Below, one piece after another: positions 1 to 8,502 of a DNA stretch of 64,000 bases (the stretch's first letter is position 1; each line of letters starts with the position of its first letter). Below the pieces are notes generated by a model. That model had not been told where the DNA came from, did no database searches, and saw nothing but the letters and a program-made list of their open reading frames with translations. A program made the position numbers and the translations under genes. Source of the DNA: Vallitalea pronyensis (GTDB lineage Bacteria > Bacillota > Clostridia > Lachnospirales > Vallitaleaceae); contig NZ_CP058649.1 in assembly GCF_018141445.1 (NCBI RefSeq), positions 6,095,001 through 6,159,000 on the forward strand, given 5' to 3'.

Positions 1-1224
1 TGGCTCCATAGCTATAATCGTATCCAACAACTCTTTATCGCACCCCTTTCTAGGAGGATCCACTACGATAACATCTGCTTTCACACCATCTTGGAATTGC
101 TCCGTAATCACTCGTTCAGCTTTTCCCACATGGAATTCTGCATTGGTGATACCACTAAGTCTGGCATTCTCCTTAGCATCTTGGATGGCTTCTGGCACGA
201 TCTCCACTCCTAGAACCTTTTTGCAATGCTTTGCTAAGAATAAGGATATGGTACCAATACCACAATAAGCATCCCACACAACTTCTTCGCCAGTTAAATC
301 GGCATACGCTAAAACCATGTTATAGAGTTTCTCCGTTTGTATCGGATTTACTTGATAGAAGGATAATGGTGATATCCGAAAAGCAATAGCACCGATATAA
401 TCCGTTATGGTTTCTTGGCCCCATAACATCCTAATGGTTTTGCCCATAATCACATTAGTTTTCTCTTTATTCATACTCACATAGATACCTGATACCTGCT
501 CAATCTGTTGTAAGCTGGTAACAAGCTCTTCTTCATGAGGCAACTTATGACCATTTATAACGATACCTACCATGATTTCATTGGTATGATGGCTTATTCT
601 TGTAACAATATGTCGAACAAGCCCTTGATGACGATGTTCACTATAAGGTGGAATGCCATAAGTCAACATATGGGCTTTTATGGTTTCTATAATGGTCCCA
701 TTAACAGGCTGTTGAATATAACATGTATCCGTTGTGACAATCTGATGGCTGCGCATGGCATAAAAACCAATATCTATACCCCCATCCATTGCCTCACCAA
801 CGGGAAATTGCACTTTATTGCGATAATAGTAAGGGTCGTCCATACCTATGGTCTCGTTGACAACCACATCTTTCATACCACCGATACGCTCTAACAGGTC
901 TACAATCTTTTTTCGCTTATATGCCAATTGAGCCTTGTAAGAGAGATGTTGTATCTGACACCCGCCGCAACGCTTTGCAATGGGACATACTGGGTCCCTT
1001 CGATGTTCTGAAGGTTTTACAATTTCTATAAGTTTACCATAACCATAATTTTTTTTGGTTTTAATGACTTTTACTTTAACCTTTTCTCCTGGTAAGGCAC
1101 CATCAACAAATAGGGTATAGCCGTTTATTTTACCAATACCTTCACCATGAATACCCAAATCATCAATGGTCATGTGGTAATATTCATTTTTTACAACAGG
1201 TAATGCTTGATTATTTTTTTTCAT
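1..1224 (-). CDS. rlmD: 23S rRNA (uracil-5-)-methyltransferase RumA/RlmD family, 3' part cut off
   Basis: The frame is open from an ATG at 1224 to the window edge, giving 408 codons; the C-terminus lies outside. The product is a SAM-dependent RNA m5U methyltransferase. An N-terminal TRAM-like OB fold (about residues 12-70) is followed by the iron-sulfur cluster motif CPIAKRCGGC (C-x5-C-x2-C) and a later Cys in VTTDTCYIQQ, as in RumA. The SAM-binding part contains VVWDAYCGIGTISLFLA, and the VVDPPRKGCD motif is near the cut end; the catalytic Cys expected further on is outside the window. In Firmicutes this family includes enzymes modifying both U747 and U1939 (RlmCD), so the exact target site cannot be fixed from here. 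Confidence 0.93.
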   Translation of the reverse strand, partial: MKKNNQALPVVKNEYYHMTIDDLGIHGEGIGKINGYTLFVDGALPGEKVKVKVIKTKKNYGYGKLIEIVKPSEHRRDPVCPIAKRCGGCQIQHLSYKAQLAYKRKKIVDLLERIGGMKDVVVNETIGMDDPYYYRNKVQFPVGEAMDGGIDIGFYAMRSHQIVTTDTCYIQQPVNGTIIETIKAHMLTYGIPPYSEHRHQGLVRHIVTRISHHTNEIMVGIVINGHKLPHEEELVTSLQQIEQVSGIYVSMNKEKTNVIMGKTIRMLWGQETITDYIGAIAFRISPLSFYQVNPIQTEKLYNMVLAYADLTGEEVVWDAYCGIGTISLFLAKHCKKVLGVEIVPEAIQDAKENARLSGITNAEFHVGKAERVITEQFQDGVKADVIVVDPPRKGCDKELLDTIIAMEP

Positions 1225-1321
1225 GATTGTCATCCTTAACTCTTTTATTTAGCTTGATGGCTTACTTCATTCGCCATAACATATTCCGTTATCCATAAAA
1301 CAGGCTAAGTAAATATCTTTT

Positions 1322-1879
1322 CTACTTATGCACTGTGCATGAAAATACGGGCCATTCTTCTTGTAAAATGGCATATTGATATTCATCCCACCATATAGGT
1401 TGTCCCTTCTCATCTTTTATAAAACAAACACGTTTCATACTACAACCTTCTCGTTCCATGGATAAACGCTCTAATAATTTCCATGAGGGTGTATTATCAG
1501 GGTTGCATTTTGCAAATACCCGATGGACGCCAAGTTCATCAAAACCATACTGCATGACTGCTTTGGCGGCTTCTGTGGCATACCCATTACCATAGAACTT
1601 TGGATTGAAGATATAACCGATGGTCCATTCCATAAAATCCTTGGGCTGTACTTGACCAAAATACACGTGCCCAATCATCTTACCTATATCTTTTAATTCA
1701 ACGGCCCACATGGTATCACCCTCGGAAAAATACTTAACTTTCTCCTGACAAGATGCATCTGAAGTGTCCCAATCCCTCTCATAAGTCATCACCGATTTTT
1801 GGGATACATATTCTTGAAGATCCTGCCAATCTTCTAGCTTAAATGTTCTCACCTTTAATCTTTTTGTTTCAATCAGCAT
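1322..1879 (-). CDS. GNAT family N-acetyltransferase (RimJ/RimL type)
   Basis: A 185-residue single-domain acetyltransferase. It opens with the typical IETKRLKVRTFKLEDW strand-helix of the RimJ/RimL group, has the central IGHVYFGQV strand and the acetyl-CoA binding region YGNGYATEAAKAVMQYGF near residues 95-115, then CNPDNTPSWKLLERL, the usual late helix. These enzymes transfer acetyl from acetyl-CoA to the N-terminus of ribosomal proteins or to small amines; the substrate cannot be told from sequence. A GGAG motif precedes the ATG. It lies downstream of yhaM, separated by a terminator-like hairpin, so it is probably transcribed separately. Confidence 0.85.
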   Translation of the reverse strand: MLIETKRLKVRTFKLEDWQDLQEYVSQKSVMTYERDWDTSDASCQEKVKYFSEGDTMWAVELKDIGKMIGHVYFGQVQPKDFMEWTIGYIFNPKFYGNGYATEAAKAVMQYGFDELGVHRVFAKCNPDNTPSWKLLERLSMEREGCSMKRVCFIKDEKGQPIWWDEYQYAILQEEWPVFSCTVHK

Positions 1880-1911
1880 GTTTACCTATCTCCTCATCTT
1901 CATGTATTTTA

Positions 1912-1945
1912 AAACCCCTAACTGCATGCATTTGGCTAGGGGTTT
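1912..1945 (-). terminator. Rho-independent terminator after yhaM
   Basis: Inverted repeat AAACCCCTA (1912-1920) / TAGGGGTTT (1937-1945) with a 16-base loop. On the minus strand the stem is followed by TTTTAAAAT. It lies about 60 bases after the yhaM stop and before the GNAT start. Confidence 0.6.
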
Positions 1946-2007
1946 ATTCATCACATCTATTGGTATCTGACACTTCTTATGTTATGATTCTCTCGTATAC
2001 ATTAATC

Positions 2008-2949
2008 TTAGAATTTTGTTCTTCTCACATTTGAATCAAAGATTCGCTGAAAACCTAGCCAGTTACCTTCTACCTCGCTGCCTTCAAGTAAATCTGTAAA
2101 TGTACGCAGCTTTGCATCACAATTATCTGCAAAATGAAGGGCCAATGCTTCTATGGTCTGGGGTTTCTTAGGAGATCCGTATTCCAGTTCCCCATGATGA
2201 GCCAATATACAATGCTTCACCATGTTGCCTAATGCATCAGGAAATCCTACAATCTGTCTTATTTCATCGCTAATCCACTCAATGGTAATCACAATATGCC
2301 CAAGAAGCTGTCCCGGGTCTGTGTATTCAATAATTGGAAAAGCTGATAACTCGTTCATCTTACCAACATCATGGAAGAGTGCTGCTGTATAGAGAATGTC
2401 TTTGTTAATCATCGTGTATTGATTAGCCAAAAACTCACACATATTCAGTACACATAAGGTATGTTCCAGTAGGCCACCTAGATAACTGTGGTGCATGGTC
2501 TTAGCAGCCGTATGGCTTTTAAAAATACTAATAAAGTCTCTGTCTTCTATGAAAAATTTCTTCACTAAGGTGCTCAAATATTTATTTTCAATGGCATGTA
2601 CATAAACCAGTAATTCTTCATACATCTCACCGATATCACGATTGGATACAGGTATGTATTCTCTTGGGTCATATTCACCCTCGCTGCTTTTACGTAATCG
2701 TCGAATATTCAACTGTATTGAATTTTGAAATGTAATAACTAGGGCATCAATCTTAATATACTCATGTTCATTAAAATCATTGATACCGTCATTAAGATCC
2801 CATATCTTAGCATCTACAACACCAGTTTTATCTTGTAATTTTAATGAATAATATGTTTTTCCTGCCCTTGTTTTTAAAACTTGCTTATTCACACACAGGT
2901 AATGTTCCTGTACCTGTTCGCCTTCTCTCAGGTCTGCTATGTAACGCAT
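2008..2949 (-). CDS. yhaM: 3'-5' exoribonuclease YhaM family (OB fold plus HD domain)
   Basis: A 313-residue protein matching YhaM in length and architecture. An N-terminal OB-fold nucleic-acid binding domain (about residues 1-90, with the AKIWDLND strand) precedes a metal-dependent HD phosphohydrolase domain. The metal ligands are visible as LEHT (H163) and LFHDVGKMNE (H193-D194), with a downstream HCILAHHGELEYGSPK segment typical of the family. YhaM degrades RNA, and DNA in vitro, from the 3' end in Firmicutes. The start has a good AAAGGAG site six bases before the ATG. The gene appears monocistronic. Confidence in the family is high. Confidence 0.92.
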   Translation of the reverse strand: MRYIADLREGEQVQEHYLCVNKQVLKTRAGKTYYSLKLQDKTGVVDAKIWDLNDGINDFNEHEYIKIDALVITFQNSIQLNIRRLRKSSEGEYDPREYIPVSNRDIGEMYEELLVYVHAIENKYLSTLVKKFFIEDRDFISIFKSHTAAKTMHHSYLGGLLEHTLCVLNMCEFLANQYTMINKDILYTAALFHDVGKMNELSAFPIIEYTDPGQLLGHIVITIEWISDEIRQIVGFPDALGNMVKHCILAHHGELEYGSPKKPQTIEALALHFADNCDAKLRTFTDLLEGSEVEGNWLGFQRIFDSNVRRTKF

Positions 2950-3181
2950 ATAAAACTCCTTTCAATACCAAACAACTATACCAAGTATAGTATTTCACCT
3001 ATATATCGATTGAAATAACCCTTTTTTCTGTATTTCCTTTACATTATACCCTATTTTGCTTGAAAAAAAAAGAAAAGCTTATCAATGTTTTTAAGTTGAA
3101 AAATCCAATAATCTTACTGTATCAAAAAAAACATCAAGCCAACGCTTATTCCTTCCTTTCGAATTTATAAAACAAAAAATA

Positions 3182-3260
3182 GGGCTGTTTCATCAAAGCA
3201 AAATACGTCAATAATTGTAAAAAACTTCTAGCCAACGAAATTGCTTCAATGAGACAGCCC
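3182..3260. repeat. Interspersed palindromic repeat, family B, copy 1
   Basis: A 79-base element bounded by near-perfect inverted arms GGGCTGTTTCATCAAAGCAA (3182-3201) and TTGCTTCAATGAGACAGCCC (3241-3260). The interior contains ACGTCAATA and AAAACTTCTAGCC, which are also present in the copy at 33622. Related arms occur at 9821-9897. No coding capacity. It sits in the 517-base gap between the membrane protein gene and yhaM; apart from this element and a possible 33-codon frame the gap shows nothing clear. Confidence 0.8.
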
Positions 3261-3348
3261 CATCTTTTAACTTCCAATATTTATTTTTATACAACTATTC
3301 ATTTCATTAAAGTCTTCAGGCTATATTTTGTTTATTTCATATAGCATA

Positions 3349-3450
3349 TTATCTCATTGAGTACTCTTCATCAATGACATATGTATCCCTATGGGAACAA
3401 CCATCAAAGTAATAATCGAAGTTGTTTAAATCTACTGCTATGATCTCCAT
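3349..3450 (-). CDS. Possible 33-residue ORF of unknown function
   Basis: A short frame MEIIAVDLNNFDYYFDGCSH... begins just past the stop of the upstream membrane protein gene. Its acidic, aromatic-rich composition looks more protein-like than random AT-rich DNA, but the ribosome site is weak (GAAAG) and no homologue is recognised. It could be a small protein or a remnant of a longer gene. The frame has a stop a few codons upstream, so it is not a simple one-base frameshift extension of its neighbour. Confidence 0.2.
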   Translation of the reverse strand: MEIIAVDLNNFDYYFDGCSHRDTYVIDEEYSMR

Positions 3451-3466
3451 ATTACTTTCTTCATTG

Positions 3467-3889
3467 CTAATTGAATATAATATATGTCAATGTAAGCAAC
3501 GTAATACAAGCTATGGCATTTGTTGTTATACTCATATAAAAGTACTTCAAACTTATTATACCATCTCTTTTTAACAGCATTGTGACCATTAACTCGCCAA
3601 TGGATATAAGCGGTGCTAGTATATAAAAATATATTGTAAATAATGTAAACAAAACTGTAGCAAAATTCCAGACTATATTTTCTTCATTTATAAACAAAGT
3701 CGAGTCATATAAATATAGTAGAAAAAAACTGATAGCCATTATTGAGTTAATGATGCCAAATACAAGCGGTAGCTTGATGAATAAGCTGCTAGACAATTTA
3801 TCTTGCTTTCTTTTTTTCCCATAGATCATGTAAAAAATACCACAAGACATACCGCCACCAATGACCAAAAATAATATCATAATTCCCAT
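3467..3889 (-). CDS. Small integral membrane protein, unknown function
   Basis: A 140-residue protein with about four hydrophobic segments: residues 1-22, 42-62, 73-98 and 115-139, with short charged loops such as GKKRKQDK. No family is recognised and no catalytic motif is seen. The start has an AGGAG site ten bases upstream. A short frame (3877-3927) with its own strong ribosome site overlaps the start, which suggests translational coupling. A promoter-like TATAAT (complement of 3958-3963) and a palindrome at 3972-3995 precede it. The AT content is higher than in the neighbouring housekeeping genes, so it may be accessory. Confidence 0.6.
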   Translation of the reverse strand: MGIMILFLVIGGGMSCGIFYMIYGKKRKQDKLSSSLFIKLPLVFGIINSIMAISFFLLYLYDSTLFINEENIVWNFATVLFTLFTIYFYILAPLISIGELMVTMLLKRDGIISLKYFYMSITTNAIACITLLTLTYIIFN

Positions 3890-3927
3890 AATAACAATTC
3901 TCCTAGTTTATTGATTTCATAATCCAT
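3877..3927 (-). CDS. Possible 16-codon upstream ORF coupled to the membrane protein
   Basis: MDYEINKLGELLLWEL starts nine bases after AAAAAAGGAG and its stop codon lies inside the first codons of the following membrane protein. Strong ribosome site plus overlap suggests a leader that couples translation. It may equally be a remnant of a lost gene. Confidence 0.3.
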   Translation of the reverse strand: MDYEINKLGELLLWEL

Positions 3928-3971
3928 TAACCTCATCTCCTTTTTTAGTGTATCTTCATTATAGGAGATGC

Positions 3972-3995
3972 AATATGACAATAGCATGTCATATT
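3972..3995. promoter_or_regulatory. Palindrome upstream of the small membrane protein gene
   Basis: Perfect nine-base arms AATATGACA / TGTCATATT separated by six bases. It lies just upstream (in the minus direction) of a TATAAT at 3958-3963, so it would cover the -35 region: an operator-like position. The rest of the gap 3890-4252 contains only the mutY promoter region, with a TATAAT at 4178-4183 lacking a clear -35. Confidence 0.4.
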
Positions 3996-4252
3996 AAATT
4001 TATAAGTTAATTATTTTCTAGTTTTATCTTTAAGTTCCTCTAGTTCTTATATGAATAAGATCGTTTACGAATCATGCTTTTGTATACTCAAAATCTTGTT
4101 CTTGAATAGACGACATATGGGCGTTTTTTAGCAGATTTTGGATAAGTTTAGTGAATGAGTTTATACCTATTTCATGATATAATATATTGCATATGACGGT
4201 TATCGATAATAATTAACGTGATACATATAATCATAGAAAGCGAGACTAACTG

Positions 4253-5332
4253 ATGAAAAACATAGACCATTTACCCTACATAGAAGAACATGGAAAAGCT
4301 CTTGCAGGAGCTCTACTTACTTGGTATCAACAAAATAAACGTGATTTGCCCTGGCGTAAAAACCATGACCCCTATCGTATATGGATATCTGAAGTCATGT
4401 TACAGCAAACACAAGTGGATACAGTCATTGACTATTTCAATCGATTCATGGTCACCTTTCCTACCATTGAAGCTCTTGCAGGAGCAGATGAGGAGCAGGT
4501 GTTAAAAGCTTGGGAAGGTTTAGGTTACTATTCTCGTGCTAAACGCCTCAAACAAGCCGCTCAGGTAATGATGCTGGATTATGATGGTGCCTTTCCAACC
4601 ACTTATGCTGAAACATTAAAACTGCCTGGTATAGGTCCTTATACCGCTGGTGCTGTAATGAGCATCGCTTATAATCTACCTGTACCTGCTGTTGATGGCA
4701 ATGTACTTCGGGTATTTTCTCGGGTATTTAATGACGATCGTGATATTGGGGATATGAAAACCAGAAAAGCTTTTGAACATATGGCAAAAGCACTGCTGCC
4801 AGAAGATAGCCGTCACTTTAACCAAGCCCTTATGGAACTTGGTGCTACGATATGCACCCCTAAAAATCCTCGGTGTGAAGCTTGTCCCATTCATGCATTA
4901 TGTCGAGCTAAGGCATCACTAAGGCAAAAAGATTTACCCGTTAAAAAGAAGCGACAGAAGAATATTCCTCTTGAAATGGAAGTGGCTTTGGTCCGACATG
5001 ATCATCATACACTTATTGTAAAACGTTCAAGTGAAGGCCTCCTAGCTGACTTATGGGGATTTCCTATTGTGAAAAGAGACGAAGCACTTCAAGATGGTAT
5101 GAGTATTCATGATGAACTGGAAGAGTTTCTTGGTGTTAAGGTTAAACCCACTGGGGAAATAAAAAAAGCCAAGCATGTATTTTCCCATCGTACTTGGCAT
5201 ATGACACTCTATGCTTTTGACATTGACCATAAAGTTAGACCCCACTTTCCTCAAGTTGAGTGGATCGACCTCACCAAAGAATCGGATTTTCCTTTACCCA
5301 CTGCATTTAAAAAATTAATCGTACATATGTAA
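4253..5332 (+). CDS. mutY: A/G-specific adenine DNA glycosylase MutY
   Basis: A 359-residue base-excision repair enzyme that removes adenine mispaired with 8-oxoguanine. The catalytic Glu47 lies in ISEVMLQQTQ, the helix-hairpin-helix is LPGIGPYTAGAV (residues 124-135), and the conserved Asp148 is in VPAVDGNVLR. The iron-sulfur cluster ligands Cys201, Cys208, Cys211 and Cys217 form the standard C-x6-C-x2-C-x5-C pattern. The C-terminal 120 residues form the NUDIX-like domain that recognises 8-oxoG (FSHRTWHMTLYAF). All key residues are present. The ribosome site is weak (AAAGCGAG). It ends 17 bases from the convergent gene that follows. Confidence 0.96.
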   Translation: MKNIDHLPYIEEHGKALAGALLTWYQQNKRDLPWRKNHDPYRIWISEVMLQQTQVDTVIDYFNRFMVTFPTIEALAGADEEQVLKAWEGLGYYSRAKRLKQAAQVMMLDYDGAFPTTYAETLKLPGIGPYTAGAVMSIAYNLPVPAVDGNVLRVFSRVFNDDRDIGDMKTRKAFEHMAKALLPEDSRHFNQALMELGATICTPKNPRCEACPIHALCRAKASLRQKDLPVKKKRQKNIPLEMEVALVRHDHHTLIVKRSSEGLLADLWGFPIVKRDEALQDGMSIHDELEEFLGVKVKPTGEIKKAKHVFSHRTWHMTLYAFDIDHKVRPHFPQVEWIDLTKESDFPLPTAFKKLIVHM

Positions 5333-5349
5333 TATGAAAAGACCCATGA

Positions 5350-5853
5350 CTATAGCTTTCTACTGTCGTAAGCCCAGTGGAGTAAAGCTTGACGTTGTTT
5401 TTTCCGGCAGGTAAGGTCATAAGGCATGCAATTCTTTTTAATAGCCCCTATATGTCTTTTCATGGCTTTCCAACGCTTTATTTGTCGCTGGTCTTCCTCA
5501 GGAAGCCTACGTCCATGATAATAACGGCAATACCATTGGAACCAGCCTCTCGGGTCAGCAGGGTGAATCCAGCCTTTTCGTTGCCAATGGCTTAAGGGCA
5601 GTGAGGCATCAACTTGAAAGTAATTGAGCTGAACGTTTTTATGGGATGGTGATAATTTGGCATGATCAAACCATTCAGAAGGAAATTCCTCCGTACAATC
5701 CGTTAAGTATTTGCCTCCAAAAACACCCAATTCCAGCATTTTCTTTGGGGAAAGATCTGGTGTAAAAATAGGATCAAAATTCTCCCCAATGGGTTCTGTT
5801 AAATGGTAATATCCTTTTTGCATTTTGTCATTAATGATTACTTTTTTATACAT
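5350..5853 (-). CDS. Conserved protein of unknown function, 167 aa
   Basis: A soluble, Trp- and Tyr-rich protein. Visible features include LSPKKMLELGVFGGKYLTDC, EFPSEWF, a basic PADPRGWFQWYCRYYHGRRLP block and a C-terminal CMPYDLTCRKKQRQALLHWA segment. I believe similar proteins are widespread but cannot name a function. The chosen start at 5853 (MYKKVIINDK) has GAGGAG four bases upstream; a TTG twelve bases earlier overlaps that ribosome site and is less likely. It is convergent with mutY. Confidence 0.65.
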   Translation of the reverse strand: MYKKVIINDKMQKGYYHLTEPIGENFDPIFTPDLSPKKMLELGVFGGKYLTDCTEEFPSEWFDHAKLSPSHKNVQLNYFQVDASLPLSHWQRKGWIHPADPRGWFQWYCRYYHGRRLPEEDQRQIKRWKAMKRHIGAIKKNCMPYDLTCRKKQRQALLHWAYDSRKL

Positions 5854-5935
5854 AAAGCTCCTCAATATATTAAAAACATGTTAATAGCTACAAAGACATC
5901 AGTATCATTATACTACAGGACAAATAAAAAACAAC

Positions 5936-6050
5936 GAGCAAAAGAGGCTACGCCTCGTTCCGCAAAGGGGATTTGTCCGTTAGGAAAGTTTCATTAGCAC
6001 AAATGAAAATGATTCTATCTCATTTGTTAAATTGAGAACTTTCCTATAGA
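5936..6050. repeat. Interspersed structured repeat, family A, copy 1
   Basis: 115 bases nearly identical (about 105 of 115 by eye) to 52363-52477, with a diverged, shorter copy near 46373. It contains a GAGGCTACGCCTC palindrome, GTTCCGCAAAG, and a long hairpin whose arms are AGGAAAGTT and AACTTTCCT around inner arms ending ATCTCATTTG. No reading frame is conserved. It fills most of the 314-base gap between the unknown protein gene and the htrA stop. Confidence 0.85.
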
Positions 6051-6059
6051 TAAACAAAG

Positions 6060-6081
6060 GGGACTGTTATGCAACAGTCCC
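6060..6081. terminator. Terminator-like hairpin after htrA
   Basis: Perfect stem GGGACTGTT (6060-6068) / AACAGTCCC (6073-6081) with a four-base loop. On the minus strand the stem is followed by CCTTTGTTTATC, so it probably ends the htrA transcript. Confidence 0.5.
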
Positions 6082-6167
6082 TCATTTATCTTATAACATT
6101 TATTCTATCTCATTTTTCATAAATAAACTTTGCCATCATGTGATATGTCTTATATCACACAATTTCC

Positions 6168-7703
6168 TTATGGCTGCAAAGTAATACTTCTTCTATCGGA
6201 TAATTTAACCTTTAATGGAATCTGTACAAACTTATTACCTTGTTTACGGTTAACTTTTACACTGACTGTATCACCAACTTCATATTTCTCCAATTCAGCG
6301 GATAACTCATCAAAGTTGAAGATGGTGACGCCATTAAATTCAAAAATAATATCTTCAGGTTGAATACCACCTTTATCAGCCCCACTATTAGGCTCTACTT
6401 GTTTAACAAGTACACCAATTGGAATGTTATAAGCTTCTGCCATACTTTCATTGATATTTATACCACTGATACCCAGTACAGGACGTTTGACTTGGTTCAT
6501 AATATCTTCAATAACATCCTTAGCTTCTGTAATAGGTATAGCAAATCCCATACCTTCTACTTCGGTAGATGCTAACTTAATGCTGTTAATACCGATAACT
6601 TCACTTTTTGAATTGACTAAAGCACCACCGCTGTTACCAGGGTTTATGGCTGCATCTGTTTGGATATATTGAACATTTTTATCAACAGAGCCCAGTGAAC
6701 GGTTAAGAGCGCTAATATAACCCACTGTAACGGTATCACCTTTACCTAATGGATTACCAATAGCAACGGCTAATTCACCCACTTTTAGTTTACTTGAGTC
6801 GCCAAGAGTGGCAATACGAATATTATCTAATATGTCTTTTTTCATGTCTTTTTTAGCAACAGATAGTACGGCCAAATCATAATCTGGTTCATACCCTACT
6901 AAACTAGCAGAGACACTTTCAGATTCATTAAAGGAAATATCCACCTTCTTAGCATTGTCAATGACATGAAAGTTGGTCACGATTAAAATGTCTTCATCCG
7001 TCTCCTTGAAAATAATGCCTGACCCTGCTGCGCCTGGTTGATCAAATTGATTATTAAACCAATCTCTTGATGACACCGTTGTGATAATGGTCACGATGGA
7101 TGGCCTTACATTTTCAGCAATCTCAATGACAGGTGATACATAATAGTTTTTGGATGTATCCGTTAATCTACTATCTAATTCTTGTAAGTTATTGTCACCA
7201 TTTGCATCGGTAGTGGTTCTTGTTAGGTTTGTATCGTCTTCAAAAGAAAAATTGGAATCATTGGATTTGTCATTGGTATCTGACCCAAGATATTTCTCTA
7301 CAATTGGTTTGGTAAAAACCGATCCCACTTGAAAAGCCCCGCCGCATAACACAGCAATGAGTAAGAATGCTACAACTTTTCTAAATACATAAGGCTTTCG
7401 CGTCTTTCGGTCATTTTTAACTGTCTCTTTAAAGCAATGACTTTGATAGGTTTGTTGTCTGCTTTGTACAGGCACGTAATCATGCTCTACGCCATGTGCT
7501 TTGTTATCATGCCTATATGCTTCTTGTTCCTGTCTATGATAAGTAGGTTGTGTTCTTGATATGTTGTCATCTTCTCTATCATCTGTAAAGTTATTTGTTT
7601 GTGTACCTGTATGATTAACTGTTTCATTAATTGGTCTGTCATCTGGCTCTGGTTTGGGATTAGAATGTAAATTGTTGTCATGATAATCTTTGAATTCACT
7701 CAT
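6168..7703 (-). CDS. HtrA/DegP-like membrane-anchored serine protease
   Basis: A 511-residue trypsin-like protease with one PDZ domain. A polar, disordered cytoplasmic N-terminus (residues 1-105) is followed by one membrane segment (about 109-128) and an exported protease domain. The catalytic triad is visible: His246 in VTNFHVIDN, Asp276 in EPDYDLAVL and Ser358 in INPGNSGGAL. The PDZ domain spans about residues 410-505 (VEPNSGADKGGIQPEDIIFEFNG region). These proteases degrade or refold damaged secreted proteins at the membrane surface. The long N-terminal tail is typical of Firmicute HtrA paralogues. It is preceded by TATAAT-like boxes around 7785-7800 on the minus strand. Confidence 0.94.
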   Translation of the reverse strand: MSEFKDYHDNNLHSNPKPEPDDRPINETVNHTGTQTNNFTDDREDDNISRTQPTYHRQEQEAYRHDNKAHGVEHDYVPVQSRQQTYQSHCFKETVKNDRKTRKPYVFRKVVAFLLIAVLCGGAFQVGSVFTKPIVEKYLGSDTNDKSNDSNFSFEDDTNLTRTTTDANGDNNLQELDSRLTDTSKNYYVSPVIEIAENVRPSIVTIITTVSSRDWFNNQFDQPGAAGSGIIFKETDEDILIVTNFHVIDNAKKVDISFNESESVSASLVGYEPDYDLAVLSVAKKDMKKDILDNIRIATLGDSSKLKVGELAVAIGNPLGKGDTVTVGYISALNRSLGSVDKNVQYIQTDAAINPGNSGGALVNSKSEVIGINSIKLASTEVEGMGFAIPITEAKDVIEDIMNQVKRPVLGISGININESMAEAYNIPIGVLVKQVEPNSGADKGGIQPEDIIFEFNGVTIFNFDELSAELEKYEVGDTVSVKVNRKQGNKFVQIPLKVKLSDRRSITLQP

Positions 7704-7901
7704 ACGCTTTATCCTCCAAATTCATTTTTCTCTTAGTCATAAAAGTGGCCTGCTTTTATACTTATTTTCGCTTTCTATATTATAGATTATACGCATTATG
7801 TTTGAATAAAATATGAACACACTGTTAATAATTTTGAATGATTTAACAACAATTAAAAACCATCTACACTTAATGGCTATATAGATGGCAATAGGGCATC
7901 T

Positions 7902-8300
7902 TTATTTATTTTTTTTCTCCAACATGTCGTTCTCTGGCTGAGGTAAAGACTGGCGATGCTTCATGTGACAATTACCATCAATTAAAGCACCTTCGTCAAT
8001 GATGATACTACTTGTATGTATATCGCCGGAAACACGACTTGTCTTTGTGAGATGCAATTGACCTGTGATGTTAAGGTTTCCTTGAATCTGTCCAGCTACC
8101 AATAAGAAATCTGACACAACATTTCCCTCAATATAACCACTTTCCCCAACAACTAAACTGGCTTCGATCTCCATGTCTCCATAAAACTTCCCATTAACTT
8201 GTACTGAACTCTTAGATTTTAATGTCGCTGATTCTAATATGGTTTCTTTACCGATAATGGTTGCTGGCTTGTCATAGCTAGCTTTTTTCTTTTGTTTCAT
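7902..8300 (-). CDS. Bactofilin (polymer-forming cytoskeletal protein)
   Basis: A 132-residue protein built on a right-handed beta-helix, seen as regularly spaced short strands with Gly and hydrophobic residues (VQVNGKFYGDMEIEASLVVG, YIEGNVVSDFLLVAGQIQGN, GDIHTSSIIIDEGALIDGN). Charged, flexible tails flank the core. Bactofilins self-assemble into filaments that scaffold cell-wall or envelope enzymes. The start at 8300 is chosen because AAGGAGA lies eight bases upstream; a frame-compatible ATG eleven codons earlier has no ribosome site. It lies downstream of ilvA on the same strand. Confidence 0.85.
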   Translation of the reverse strand: MKQKKKASYDKPATIIGKETILESATLKSKSSVQVNGKFYGDMEIEASLVVGESGYIEGNVVSDFLLVAGQIQGNLNITGQLHLTKTSRVSGDIHTSSIIIDEGALIDGNCHMKHRQSLPQPENDMLEKKNK

Positions 8301-8502
8301 GTGTATAGTCTCCTTATTCCAAATATTTATCAAGTATTTCTATAACAAAATTCGATCAAGTACATTTTTCCTTCTTTATATCATACCATAATTCCATGAA
8401 AATATCATCTTCTTTTTAGTACTTCTACACTAATTACACATGGCTTTCCCATGATACCTATGACGGAGTTTATAGTCCATTGTTCACAGATAACAACACC
8501 TC

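Noticed and set aside
535-894. 119-codon plus-strand frame
   Set aside because: It is antisense to the rlmD coding frame, which has clear motifs throughout; no ribosome site or family features.
3182-3260. Insertion sequence or transposon remnant with coding capacity
   Set aside because: Only inverted arms and a short non-coding interior are present; no transposase fragment could be read in any frame.
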